Shown: positions 55,017 to 63,854 of the stretch, one piece after another
Position numbering within the stretch: position 1 is the first letter of the stretch
How the letters are laid out: each line of letters opens with the position of its first letter
Origin: Mesorhizobium loti
GTDB lineage: Bacteria > Pseudomonadota > Alphaproteobacteria > Rhizobiales > Rhizobiaceae
Length of the DNA stretch: 64,000 bases
Assembly: GCF_001510895.1 (NCBI RefSeq)
Contig: NZ_LPWA01000097.1
Coordinates: 1-64,000, forward strand
Reading direction: 5' to 3'
Made by a program: the position numbers and the translations under genes
The notes under the pieces: generated by a model
The model's database searches: none
What the model was told of the DNA's origin: nothing
The model's input: the letters and a program-made list of their open reading frames with translations, nothing else

Positions 55017-56303
55017 TTACGGGTTCGTGGCGCCGCGGTAGATGTCGAGGACGCGCGTGACGCTGGCGACCAGAAGCTCATGTGCTGTCGGCTTGATCCG
55101 GCCGGCGCCGACACCGGCATCGAGATGCCCGAGATACTGGCTGATAAGCGGCCGGGGAATTTCCTTTTCGCCAAGCGCCGCCAGCAGCGCTTCGGTCGCG
55201 TGCTGCGCCTCGGGCGACGGCCAGTAGTAGCGGATGCGGTCGCTGAACGAAAAATGCCGTTGCAGGCGCTGCTCGTCGGGCGTGCCGGGATAATATTTCT
55301 GCCAATTGCCGGGAGAGGCCAGCATGACGCGCTCCATCGCCGCCGGCAGGCCCTCGCGGGACGGATCGGGCACCAGCTGGTCGGCGATGGAACTCAAGCC
55401 ATAGAGCGCTTCGCGCAGCGCGAAGGTGAGCCAGGGGCCGACCTTGAGGATGGCGAAGCCGTCGCGCACCAGCGCGGCCAACGCTTCGGCCGGCTGATAG
55501 TCGGTCGAGTGCGCCTCGAAGACGAATTGCGGCATGCTTTCCAGCGACGCCACCAGCTTCGTCGCCTTCTGAGGCGCATAGGCGACGATGTCGGCATTGC
55601 CGAATTCGACGCCGGGCTGAACGACGACGCCGACGGCACGGGCAAAGGCGGCATCGAGGCCGAGGCGAGAGAAGGCCTGGCGATGGACCTCGACGGTGCG
55701 CAGCGCGTCGGCCGGCTCGGTCACATGCATATGGTCGAGCGCTTCCAGCGCGCCGCCGGGCACCGGGACTTCGGTGCCGATAATGTAGACGGGTTTTTCA
55801 CCGCCAGTGCGCGCGACCGCCGCCTCGGCGGCCGCAGCAAGCTCGGCCGCGCGCGCGGCAATCGTTTCGTCGGCGAGCGCCGGCGGGTCGCCGGCGCAGG
55901 CCATGCTGGCGTCGAGATGCAGCTTGGTGAAGCCGGCGGCGGCATAGGCATCGATCATCGCGACCGCCTTCTGCATCGCTTCGGCGGCCGGCAGGTGCTT
56001 CCACGGATTAGGTCCGAGATGATCGCCGCCGAGGATCAGCCGGTCGAGCGGAAAGCTGGCGCGCGCCGCGTGCGCCTCGACAAAGGTGCGGAAGGCGGCC
56101 GGCGTCATGCCGGTATAGCCGCCCTCGTGGTTGACCTGGTTGCAGGTGGCCTCGATCAGCACATCCGCGCCATGCATTGTGCCATGGCGCAGCGTCGCTT
56201 CGATCACCAGCGGATGCGCCGAACAGATCGAGGCGATGCCGCCCTTGCCGCCCGCCACGCGCCGTCTGGCAATCCGCGCAAATCTTTCGGTGGCGCCGGT
56301 CAT
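55017..56303 (-). CDS. KbaZ/GatZ-like D-tagatose-bisphosphate aldolase subunit
   Basis: A 428-residue TIM-barrel protein of the GatZ/KbaZ family, the 'non-catalytic' subunit needed for stability and activity of class II tagatose-1,6-bisphosphate aldolases. Conserved parts: IASICSAHPLVIEATLRH, 'IEATCNQVNHEGGYTGMTP', LILGGDHLGPNPWKHLPAA, 'FTKLHLDASMACAGDPP' and YIIGTEVPVPGG. The ATG overlaps the PfkB kinase stop (ATGA). No GatY/KbaY partner lies in the window. KbaZ-type proteins are sometimes the only aldolase-like gene in kinase-linked sugar operons, so it may act itself. Confidence 0.88.
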   Translation of the reverse strand: MTGATERFARIARRRVAGGKGGIASICSAHPLVIEATLRHGTMHGADVLIEATCNQVNHEGGYTGMTPAAFRTFVEAHAARASFPLDRLILGGDHLGPNPWKHLPAAEAMQKAVAMIDAYAAAGFTKLHLDASMACAGDPPALADETIAARAAELAAAAEAAVARTGGEKPVYIIGTEVPVPGGALEALDHMHVTEPADALRTVEVHRQAFSRLGLDAAFARAVGVVVQPGVEFGNADIVAYAPQKATKLVASLESMPQFVFEAHSTDYQPAEALAALVRDGFAILKVGPWLTFALREALYGLSSIADQLVPDPSREGLPAAMERVMLASPGNWQKYYPGTPDEQRLQRHFSFSDRIRYYWPSPEAQHATEALLAALGEKEIPRPLISQYLGHLDAGVGAGRIKPTAHELLVASVTRVLDIYRGATNP

Positions 56304-57247
56304 GCGTGTGCCCCTGCCTTGGCGATGAAAGCCTCGACATCCGCCAGCCGGTGAATGCCTTCCATCGGCCCCTTGCGGGTGACGGCGAGCGCGCCGCAGG
56401 CATTGGCGATGCGCAATGCATCGGCGGGTGCTGCGCCGCGCAGCCAGAAGGAAACGAAGGCGGCGCCGAAGCAATCGCCGGCGCCGGTCGGATCGATTTC
56501 TTCGACGGCGAAGCCGGGCAAGGCGACCGTTCCTTGTCGGTCGTGATAGACGGCCCCATCGGCGCCCTTCTTCAACACAATGCAGGAAATGCCGCGACCC
56601 AGAAGGTCGGCAACCGCGCCCTGCTCGTCGCCCGCTGAAGAAAACAGGAACAGCTCGTTGCCGCTGGGCAAGAAGACATCGGTCTGTGCCAGCACCTGGT
56701 CGAGCGCCTGACGCATGCCGGAAGCCTGCATGATCTCGCGGCGGATGTTGGGATCGAAGGACACGGTTCCGCCCTTGGCCTTCACCGCCGCGATCGCGCC
56801 AAGCGCGACTTGGGTGGCGCGGTCGGAAAACAGCGAGGAGCCCATGACATGGACGTGATCGGCGCCGGAGAGCAGCCGCTTGGCCGCATCGTCTATCTCC
56901 AGCAGGCCGGCGGCGCTGTTGCGGATGTTGAAGACGAAATGCCTGGAAGCGTCGGGCCGATAGGTGACGAAGGCCGTGCCGGTGGCGTGGCCTTCATGGA
57001 CCGCGATCGCCGAGACGTCGGCGCCGAGCGCGCTGAGCCGGTCGATGTTCACTTGGCCGAAATCGTCCTTGCCGACGGCGCCGATGAGACCCGCGGGCTG
57101 GCCGAGCGCCGCCGCCTGGCCGATGAAGATCGCCGGCGCGCCGGACGGGAATGGCCCCACCAACGGCCCGGGCTCGAGAAAGCTCTGACCAATGCGCTCA
57201 GCCATGATCTCGACGAGGATCTCGCCGGCTGAGACCAGTTTCTTCAT
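56300..57247 (-). CDS. PfkB family carbohydrate kinase
   Basis: A 315-residue ribokinase-fold sugar kinase. N-terminal 'SAGEILVEIMAERIG' is typical of the family, and the anion-hole/active-site motif is complete (EEIDPTGAGDCFGAAFVSFW, catalytic Asp in TGAGD). A second signature is LIGAVGKDDFGQVNIDRL. ATG 57247 has GGAGGACG upstream, and a promoter (TTGACG, 17 bp, TATTCA) lies before it. With the KbaZ-like subunit it could form ketose-bisphosphate and cleave it. The sugar is not known. Confidence 0.88.
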   Translation of the reverse strand: MKKLVSAGEILVEIMAERIGQSFLEPGPLVGPFPSGAPAIFIGQAAALGQPAGLIGAVGKDDFGQVNIDRLSALGADVSAIAVHEGHATGTAFVTYRPDASRHFVFNIRNSAAGLLEIDDAAKRLLSGADHVHVMGSSLFSDRATQVALGAIAAVKAKGGTVSFDPNIRREIMQASGMRQALDQVLAQTDVFLPSGNELFLFSSAGDEQGAVADLLGRGISCIVLKKGADGAVYHDRQGTVALPGFAVEEIDPTGAGDCFGAAFVSFWLRGAAPADALRIANACGALAVTRKGPMEGIHRLADVEAFIAKAGAHA

Positions 57248-57298
57248 CACGTCCTCCCGTTCGTCCGCCCTCCGGCGGTTCCCACAGGTTCCGAAACC

Positions 57299-57327
57299 TG
57301 AATAGAGTTTCGGCTTTTTCACGTCAA
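57299..57327 (-). promoter_or_regulatory. Probable promoter of pfkB-kbaZ
   Basis: On the minus strand TTGACG (plus coordinates 57322-57327) and TATTCA (57299-57304) are separated by exactly 17 bases, 52 bases upstream of the kinase ATG. Confidence 0.5.
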
Positions 57328-57358
57328 TTAATAATTTTACGTATGGAATAATTTCACA

Positions 57359-57399
57359 CAACGCGTTGAAACTTGCAAAGCTTTCTGTAAAGTTTCAAC
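57359..57399. promoter_or_regulatory. LacI-type operator region
   Basis: CAACGCGTTG (57359-57368) is a perfect 10-bp palindrome with the central CG typical of LacI-family operators. Overlapping it, GTTGAAACTT (57365-57374) and AAGTTTCAAC (57390-57399) form a perfect 10-bp inverted repeat across 15 bases. Both lie between the divergent pfkB and LacI-type genes. Confidence 0.6.
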
Positions 57400-57478
57400 T
57401 TGAAGTCGCGCGCGAGCGCACCGTATGTAAGCACCGAGGCAGCGCATGGGACAAGGATTCCATGTCGCGAGGGTTCGA

Positions 57479-58501
57479 ATGCCGATGACGCACAAGACGA
57501 TGGAGGATTTCGCCCGTTCCTGCGGCGTCTCCCGACCGACACTGTCGAAATTTTTCGACGACCCGACCAGCGTCAAGCCGGCGACCCGCAAGCGGATCGA
57601 GGAGGCGCTGCGCTCGTCCGACTACCAGCCAAATCTCTTCGCCCGCAATCTCAACCGCAAGCGCACCCGCAGCATCGGCATCGTCGTGCCGACGGTGACC
57701 GACCCCTTCTATTCCGAGATGGTCAGCCGCATAGAGCTCAGGCTGCGCGACGAAGGCTATTGGCCGATCGTCATTTCCTCGCATGGGTCGAGCGAGCTCG
57801 AGGCGGAGGCGGCTCGGACCATCCTGTCGCTGAAAGTCTCCGGCGCGCTGATCGCGCCTCTCGGCCGGCGCTCCGATCAGCGGGCGATCGAGAAGCTGAC
57901 GCAGGCGATCCCGATCGTCTATTTTGACACCTATCTCGAAGGCGACACGCCCTTCGTCGGCAACAACAACGTGCAGAGCATGTCGACCATCGTCGATTAT
58001 CTCTGCCGCTCGGGCGACGCTCCGGTCTATTTCGACATCCCGCACGTCAACCACAATTCGCGCGAGCGGGTGGAGAGTTACATCGAGGCCATGCGCCGGC
58101 TCGGGCAGGAGCCGCTCGTATTCGGCAACATCGAGGATTACACATGGGAGTTTGAACGGATCGGCTACGAGCAGACGGAGAAGCTGCTCGGCAATGGCGG
58201 CCTGCCGGGCAAGACGATCCTGTGCGCCAATGACCGCCTCGCCTTCGGCGTGATGGCGGCGGCCTTCTCGAAGGGGCTGAAGGTGGGCCGCAAGGCCGGT
58301 TGCGACCTGCGCGTCGCAGCCCACGACGACCATCCGCTCAGCCGCTACACCTGCCCGGCGCTTACCACCATGGCGCAGGACTTCGCGGCGATGGCCGGCC
58401 GCAGCGTCGAGACGCTGCTCGCTCTGCTCGACGAGGACGGCGCGGCCGTCGCGCCGAAGGTCAACCTCGACGCGACGCTGGTGATGCGTCAGTCGGCCTG
58501 A
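57479..58501 (+). CDS. LacI family transcriptional regulator
   Basis: A 340-residue regulator. The N-terminal helix-turn-helix is 'MEDFARSCGVSRPTLSKFF' followed by the hinge 'RKRIEEALRSSDYQPNLFAR'. The sugar-binding domain has SIGIVVPTVTDPFYSEMV, 'IPIVYFDTYLEGDTPFVG' and 'TILCANDRLAFGVM'. ATG 57479 has GAGGG eight bases upstream; 57485 and 57446 are alternatives. It lies between the pfkB-kbaZ operon and the Gfo/Idh/ABC genes and most likely represses both in the absence of the sugar. Confidence 0.9.
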   Translation: MPMTHKTMEDFARSCGVSRPTLSKFFDDPTSVKPATRKRIEEALRSSDYQPNLFARNLNRKRTRSIGIVVPTVTDPFYSEMVSRIELRLRDEGYWPIVISSHGSSELEAEAARTILSLKVSGALIAPLGRRSDQRAIEKLTQAIPIVYFDTYLEGDTPFVGNNNVQSMSTIVDYLCRSGDAPVYFDIPHVNHNSRERVESYIEAMRRLGQEPLVFGNIEDYTWEFERIGYEQTEKLLGNGGLPGKTILCANDRLAFGVMAAAFSKGLKVGRKAGCDLRVAAHDDHPLSRYTCPALTTMAQDFAAMAGRSVETLLALLDEDGAAVAPKVNLDATLVMRQSA

Positions 58502-58546
58502 GCGAGCGAAAGCACTGTCGGGCTTCCGCCAGTCGGCAACTGCACC

Positions 58547-59695
58547 TCAGGCGAGCAGGCTCGCCGCCTCGTCCTCGCCGAGAAGCGGCGGCTGGTCGAC
58601 CGTGCCGACGACCGCGACGGAGTTGCGACTCTCGCCCGAGGCGAGGATCGCCTCCATGATCTCCAGCACATGCAGCGCCAGCTCGCCGGACGCGCGCGGC
58701 CTTCTGGCTTCCGACAGCGACCGCGCCAGGTCTGCGACGCCGAGCATACGGTAGTTGGCGCGGTCCGGCGCGGCATAGGGCCAGTTGCGCGCGCCGTAGA
58801 GCTCGCTTTCGCTCTCGAAATTCTTCCAGTCGTCGCCGCGCGCCGACAGCGAGACGGTGCCGCCAAAGGTGTCGGGGTCGGGCAACCTGAGCGAGCCCTC
58901 CGTGCCGTGTAGCTCGATCGGATGGTTCGAGTGCATGAAGACATCCCACGACGCGCCGAAGGTGACGGTGGCGCCGGAACGGAATTCGAGCAGCGACAGG
59001 ATGTTGGTCGGGGTGCCGACCCTGAAGGTGGTGTTCCTGTATGGCCCCTCGGCGGTGATCAGGCGCTCCTCCTGGCCGCGCGTCGTCATCGCCATGACGC
59101 GGGCGACCGGGCCGAGCAGGTTGACCAGCATGGTCAGATAATAAGGCCCCATATCGAAGACCGGACCGCCGCCCGGCTGATAATAGAACTGCGGATTCGG
59201 GTGCCAGTGCTCCATGCCGCGCCCCATCATGAAGGCGGTGCCGGTCACGGCGCGGCCGATCGCGCCCTCGTCCATCAGGCGGCGCGCCCGACGCCCGGCT
59301 GCGCCGAGGAAGGTGTCGGGCGCCGAGCCCAACAGCAAACCGCGCTTTGCGGCTTCGGCGACAAGCTTGCGGCCCTCGCTGGCCGACGTCGCGAGAGGCT
59401 TTTCGGTGAAGACATGTTTTCCGGCCGTAAGCGCCGAAAAGGAGATGTCGAAATGCGCCGAGGGAATGGTGAGGTTCAGGACGAGATCGACCTCCGGATC
59501 AGCCAGCAGCGTGTCGACGCTGAGCGCGCGGATGCCATATTCCTTCGCGCGCAAGGCCGCCATATCGGCCGAGATGTCGGCGCAGGCGCGCAGTTCGACA
59601 CCAGCGAAAAGTGCGGCATTGCGCAGGTAAGTCATCGATATGTTACCGCAGCCGATAACGCCGATGCCGAGCTTCACTACTGATTTTGCTTGCAT
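58547..59695 (-). CDS. Gfo/Idh/MocA family oxidoreductase
   Basis: A 382-residue NAD(P)-dependent sugar or inositol dehydrogenase. The Rossmann start is GIGVIGCGNISMTYLRNA, the catalytic-lysine motif HVFTEKPLATSASEGRKL, and the substrate domain contains 'GGGPVFDMGPYYLTMLVNLL'. ATG 59695 has GGAAGGAA upstream. Divergent from the ABC importer operon at 59868, across a 172-base region with AT-rich promoter-like sequence. Likely oxidises the imported sugar. Confidence 0.88.
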   Translation of the reverse strand: MQAKSVVKLGIGVIGCGNISMTYLRNAALFAGVELRACADISADMAALRAKEYGIRALSVDTLLADPEVDLVLNLTIPSAHFDISFSALTAGKHVFTEKPLATSASEGRKLVAEAAKRGLLLGSAPDTFLGAAGRRARRLMDEGAIGRAVTGTAFMMGRGMEHWHPNPQFYYQPGGGPVFDMGPYYLTMLVNLLGPVARVMAMTTRGQEERLITAEGPYRNTTFRVGTPTNILSLLEFRSGATVTFGASWDVFMHSNHPIELHGTEGSLRLPDPDTFGGTVSLSARGDDWKNFESESELYGARNWPYAAPDRANYRMLGVADLARSLSEARRPRASGELALHVLEIMEAILASGESRNSVAVVGTVDQPPLLGEDEAASLLA

Positions 59696-59867
59696 TTTCC
59701 TTCCGGCCTCCCAATGCCGCAGCGCTTAAGATAGCCCGCCGCGATGACGGCGGACAATTTTCGTGACTCGCTATAGCGCATTTTAAATCTTGACGCGCGT
59801 AAAATTTTTATAGAGCATGTGAAAACGCTGGCGCAGCATCGGAGGCGCCAGCCTTGAGGAGGAGAAA

Positions 59868-61256
59868 ATGACTGACATGAAAAAACGGCCGACCGCCGAG
59901 TCCAAGCCCGTGGATCACGTGACGATGACCCCGGGTCACGTCGCGACGATGCCCGTTGGGCACGTCACGATCGCCGACCGCCGGCAGTTTCTCATCGGCG
60001 CCGGCACGATGGGCGCTGCCGCGCTCGCCCTCGGCACCGGACTCGGCATCCGCAAGGCGCGTGCCCAGTCGCGCGCCGAAATCAGCTTCGCCAGTGCGGC
60101 CTTCTTCGGCAAGGAAACCTTCGGCGACCTGATCAAAGCCTTCAACGAATCGCAGGACCGTATTCTGGTCAAAAACATCGAACTGCCGCCGCCGAGCTCC
60201 TCGACGGAAGTCTATCAGGGCCTGGTGCAGCAGCTCGCCCGCCGCAACGGCACGCCGGACGTCTTCAGCCAGGACGTGATCTGGATCGCCGGCTTCGCCG
60301 CCGCCGGCTGGGCGCTGCCGCTGGACGAATATTTCCCGGCCGACAAACGCAGCGCCTACTTCACCGGAACGCTCGATGCCTGTACCTATGACGGCAAGCT
60401 CACCGCCCTGCCCTGGTTCATGGATTCGGGCATGTTCTATTACCGCAAGGACGTGCTGGACAAACATGGCGGCAAGGTGCCGGAAACCTGGGCCGACATA
60501 GCGACCATCGCTGCGGCCGCGCAGAAGGCCGGCGACATCGATTTCGGCTATCTGTGGCAAGGCAAGCAGGCAGAGGTTCTGGTCTGCGACGCGGTCGAGA
60601 TCATCACTTCCAACAACGGCGCCATCCTCGCCCCGGACGGCAAGTCGGCGCTGATCAATCAGAAGGGCGCGGTCGAGGCGATCCAGTTCCTCTACGACAC
60701 CATCGCCAAGACCAAGATCAGCCCGCAGGATGTTCTGTCCTGGGACGAGGAACCCTCGCGCCAGCCCTTCACCTCGGGCAAGGCGATGTTCATGCGCAAC
60801 TGGTCCTATGTCTGGCCGATCGCGCAGGACGCCAAGACCTCGCAGGTGGTGGACAAGGTCGGCGTCGCGCCGCTGCCCGCCTTCCCCGGCGGCAAGAGCT
60901 CGGCCTGCCTCGGTGGCTACCAGCTCGGCGTCAACGCCAACTCGAAGCAGCGCGAAGCGGCGATCGAGTTGCTCACCTGGCTGTCGTCGACCGAGACGCA
61001 GCACCGCATCGCGCTCAACTTCGGCCTCGCGCCGACGCGGCCGGCGCTGTTCCAGGATGCGCAGATCAAGAAGGAACAGCCCTTCATGGCGAGCCTCGAG
61101 AAGGTGTTCACCGGCGCCACGGCGCGGCCGAAGACGGCCCAATACGCCAAGGTGACGCTGGCCTTGCAGTCCGGCATCTCCAAGGCACTGGTCTCCGGCA
61201 ACGTCCAGGCCGAGATGGACGCGCTCGCCGACCAGATCAACAAGATCGTCGCCTGA
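59868..61256 (+). CDS. Sugar ABC transporter substrate-binding protein (family 1, Tat-exported)
   Basis: A 462-residue family-1 sugar-binding protein. A twin-arginine signal (DRRQFLIGAGTMGAAALAL, cleavage near ARA-QS) begins only at residue 38. Before it is an unusual stretch with a repeated His-Val-Thr element (HVTMTPGHVATMPVGHVT). The mature part shows 'NGTPDVFSQDVIWIAGFAAAG', ALPWFMDSGMFYYRKDVLD and 'ACLGGYQLGVNANSKQREAA'. ATG 59868 follows GGAGGAG. Permease genes follow after two bases. Confidence 0.9.
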   Translation: MTDMKKRPTAESKPVDHVTMTPGHVATMPVGHVTIADRRQFLIGAGTMGAAALALGTGLGIRKARAQSRAEISFASAAFFGKETFGDLIKAFNESQDRILVKNIELPPPSSSTEVYQGLVQQLARRNGTPDVFSQDVIWIAGFAAAGWALPLDEYFPADKRSAYFTGTLDACTYDGKLTALPWFMDSGMFYYRKDVLDKHGGKVPETWADIATIAAAAQKAGDIDFGYLWQGKQAEVLVCDAVEIITSNNGAILAPDGKSALINQKGAVEAIQFLYDTIAKTKISPQDVLSWDEEPSRQPFTSGKAMFMRNWSYVWPIAQDAKTSQVVDKVGVAPLPAFPGGKSSACLGGYQLGVNANSKQREAAIELLTWLSSTETQHRIALNFGLAPTRPALFQDAQIKKEQPFMASLEKVFTGATARPKTAQYAKVTLALQSGISKALVSGNVQAEMDALADQINKIVA

Positions 61257-61258
61257 CC

Positions 61259-62191
61259 ATGACCGCGGCCGCCACTCTATCTGGCGCTGGCCGGCCGCGG
61301 CGGCTTGGCAAGGCGCTTCCCGGCGCCTTGTGGGCCCTCATCCTGCTGACGCCGGCCTTCGTGTCGCTGGCGTCGGTCTCGTTCTATCCGATCATCAACG
61401 GCCTCTATCTCTCGCTCACCAACACCTCACTGATCACGCAGGAGCAGGACTACACCGGCTTCGCCAACTATCTGCAGCTTTTGGGCGACGCGCAGTTCTG
61501 GAACGCCTGGTGGCATACGATGTGGTTCACCTTCGCCTCCACCGTGCTGGAGACGGTGATCGGGCTTGGCATGGCGCTCATCCTTTTCGAGGCCTTCAAG
61601 GGCCGCGGCCTGGTACGCGCGGCAATGCTGGTGCCGTGGGCAATGCCAACCGTCGTCACTTCAAAGATGTTCGGCTGGCTGTTCAACGGCCAGAACGGCA
61701 TCATCAACTACATCCTTTTGCATGCCGGGCTGATCGACCAGAACATCAACTGGTACGGCTCCGCCGACACGGCGATGACCACAATCATCATCGCCGATGT
61801 GTGGAAGACGACGCCGTTCATGGCGCTGCTGTTGCTCACCGGTCTGCAGACCATACCCAACTCGCTGATCGAAGCGGCGCGCATGGACGGCGCCAAGGGC
61901 TGGATCACCTTCTGGTACATCCGCCTGCCGCTGTTGATGCCGACGCTTTTGATCGCCGGGCTGTTCCGCGCGCTCGACGCCTTCCGCGTCTTCGACCTGG
62001 TCTATGTGCTGACCGGCGGCGGCCCGGCCGATTCCACCGAGACGCTGTCGACGCTCTCCTATAAGGTGCTGTTCTCGACGCTGCAGTTCGGCTACGGCTC
62101 CGCGGTCTCGACGGCGATGTTCATCACCGAAGGCATCATCGCGCTGGCATTCGTCGTCTTCCTCATCCGGCAAATCCGGAGGGCGCAATGA
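61259..62191 (+). CDS. Sugar ABC transporter permease (MalF/UgpA type)
   Basis: A 310-residue permease with six membrane segments. It has the ATPase-contact EAA loop (NSLIEAARMDGAKGWITFWY) and the family's 'DAFRVFDLVYVLTGGGPADST'. ATG 61259 lies two bases after the binding-protein stop, and the gene overlaps the next permease by four bases. Confidence 0.92.
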   Translation: MTAAATLSGAGRPRRLGKALPGALWALILLTPAFVSLASVSFYPIINGLYLSLTNTSLITQEQDYTGFANYLQLLGDAQFWNAWWHTMWFTFASTVLETVIGLGMALILFEAFKGRGLVRAAMLVPWAMPTVVTSKMFGWLFNGQNGIINYILLHAGLIDQNINWYGSADTAMTTIIIADVWKTTPFMALLLLTGLQTIPNSLIEAARMDGAKGWITFWYIRLPLLMPTLLIAGLFRALDAFRVFDLVYVLTGGGPADSTETLSTLSYKVLFSTLQFGYGSAVSTAMFITEGIIALAFVVFLIRQIRRAQ

Positions 62192-63024
62192 ACGACACGC
62201 GCTCGCCGCTGCAGAGCTTCGCCATCTATCTCGGCGCCTTCCTGATCCTCGTCTGGTCGGGCGGGCCGTTCATCTGGCAGTTCTCGACCTCGTTCCAGCT
62301 CGACAAGGCGCTGACTTCGGGCGCGCCGTCGCTGATCCCGCATCCCTTCACGCTGGAGCACTATTACAACGCCTTCGTCGAGAAGGAACTGCACCGCTAT
62401 GTCTGGAATTCGCTGGTGGTGTCGCTGGCGACGACCTTCCTTTGTCTCGTCGTCGGATCGCTCGCCGCCTTCGCGCTGTCGCGGCTCAACGTCAAAGGCC
62501 GCTTCGGAATCCTCATGGTCATCCTGTCGGTGTCGATGTTCCCGCAAATCGCGCTGGTCGGGCCGCTTTACCTGGTGGCCACCAATCTCGGCCTGCTCGA
62601 CACTTACACGGCGCTGATCATCACCTATCTGGCGCTCGGCCTGCCGCTTGTGACCTGGGTGCTGTTCGGCTATTTCGAGACGTTGCCGCGCGAGATCGAC
62701 GAGGCGGCGCGCATGGACGGCGTCAGCATTCCCGGGCTGCTGTGGCATATCATCCTGCCGATGTCGCTGCCGAGCCTGGTGACGACCGGCCTGCTTGCTT
62801 TCATCAGCGCCTGGAATGAGTTCCTGTTCGCGCTCGCCTTCACTTCCAACATCGACCGCCAGACGATCCCCGTCGGCATCGCCAATTTCACCAACCTCTA
62901 CTATGTGCCCTGGGGCGACATCGCCGCGGCCTCGGCCGTCGTCACCGTGCCGCTGATCGTGCTGGTGCTGTTCTTCCAGCGCCACATCATCGAAGGCCTG
63001 ACCCAAGGTGGCATCAAGGAATGA
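62188..63024 (+). CDS. Sugar ABC transporter permease (MalG/UgpE type)
   Basis: A 278-residue permease of the MalG group: SLAAFALSRLNVKGRFGILM, the EAA loop 'PREIDEAARMDGVSIPGLLW' and 'SAWNEFLFALAFTSNIDRQT'. ATG 62188 overlaps the upstream stop (ATGA). No ATPase gene is visible by the window end; it may follow beyond 64000 or be shared. Confidence 0.92.
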   Translation: MNDTRSPLQSFAIYLGAFLILVWSGGPFIWQFSTSFQLDKALTSGAPSLIPHPFTLEHYYNAFVEKELHRYVWNSLVVSLATTFLCLVVGSLAAFALSRLNVKGRFGILMVILSVSMFPQIALVGPLYLVATNLGLLDTYTALIITYLALGLPLVTWVLFGYFETLPREIDEAARMDGVSIPGLLWHIILPMSLPSLVTTGLLAFISAWNEFLFALAFTSNIDRQTIPVGIANFTNLYYVPWGDIAAASAVVTVPLIVLVLFFQRHIIEGLTQGGIKE

Positions 63025-63028
63025 AAGG

Positions 63029-63850
63029 ATGACCGTGAAAGACCTCAAAGTTGGCTGCCAGACCTTCACCTGGGAAATGCTCAGAGATCGCTTCACCGGC
63101 GGTCCCGACGATCTGCTCGAGGCGATCGCCGATGGCGGCTATGCCGGCATCGAGATCACCGACACGATGATCGGCCGCTATGCCGGCAAGTCGGCTGAGT
63201 TCGCCGCCGCGTTAAAGTCACGCAGTCTGACGCTCGTCTCCTTCGCCTTCGGTTCGAAGAGCGGCTTCACGCTGAAGGACCAGATCGGCGCCGATCTCGA
63301 GACCGCCAAACGCTGGATCGATTTCGCCGCCGCCTTTCCCGGCGCGCTAGTGTCGATGGGCTCGGCGACCGTCGTCTCCGATGGCCCGCGCGACGACAAG
63401 TTCGCCATCGCGGCGGAAGTCTACAACAAGGCCGGCGAGCTCGGCCGCAAGGCCGGTGTCGAGATGGCGGTGCATCCGAGCTCGCATCACAACACGCTGC
63501 TCTTCGACCGCGCCGACTATGACCGCATTTTCGGCCTGATCGATGCCTCGCTGGTCGGCTGGGTGCCGGACACCGGCCACATATTGCGCGGCCATCAGGA
63601 CATGGCCGACACGCTCACCACCTATCGCGACCGCATCCGCTACGTGCATTTGAAGGATGTCGATGCGGCAGGCACCTGGGCGATGCTCGGCAAGGGCGTC
63701 TGCGACACGGCCAAGGTGATCGAGATCGCGAGTGCCGCGCCCAACTTCAACGGCTGGCTGGTGCTGGAGGAGGAATCGGAAACTGCTGCCGCCGATCCGG
63801 TTGGCGCGGTGAAGACTAACCGCCAGACCATGCGCGGCTACGGGGCCTGA
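63029..63850 (+). CDS. Sugar phosphate isomerase/epimerase family protein (xylose isomerase-like TIM barrel)
   Basis: A 273-residue TIM-barrel protein of the AP-endonuclease-2/IolE-like family: CQTFTWEMLRDRFTGGPDDL, 'IADGGYAGIEITDTMI', metal-binding AVHPSSHHNTLLF, 'VGWVPDTGHILRGHQD' and 'YVHLKDVDAAGTWAMLGKG', ending LVLEEESETAAADP. Glu and His residues at the strand ends fit a divalent-metal ketose/aldose isomerase or epimerase. It follows the permease by four bases, so it is part of the same operon. Confidence 0.88.
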   Translation: MTVKDLKVGCQTFTWEMLRDRFTGGPDDLLEAIADGGYAGIEITDTMIGRYAGKSAEFAAALKSRSLTLVSFAFGSKSGFTLKDQIGADLETAKRWIDFAAAFPGALVSMGSATVVSDGPRDDKFAIAAEVYNKAGELGRKAGVEMAVHPSSHHNTLLFDRADYDRIFGLIDASLVGWVPDTGHILRGHQDMADTLTTYRDRIRYVHLKDVDAAGTWAMLGKGVCDTAKVIEIASAAPNFNGWLVLEEESETAAADPVGAVKTNRQTMRGYGA

Positions 63851-63854
63851 GACG

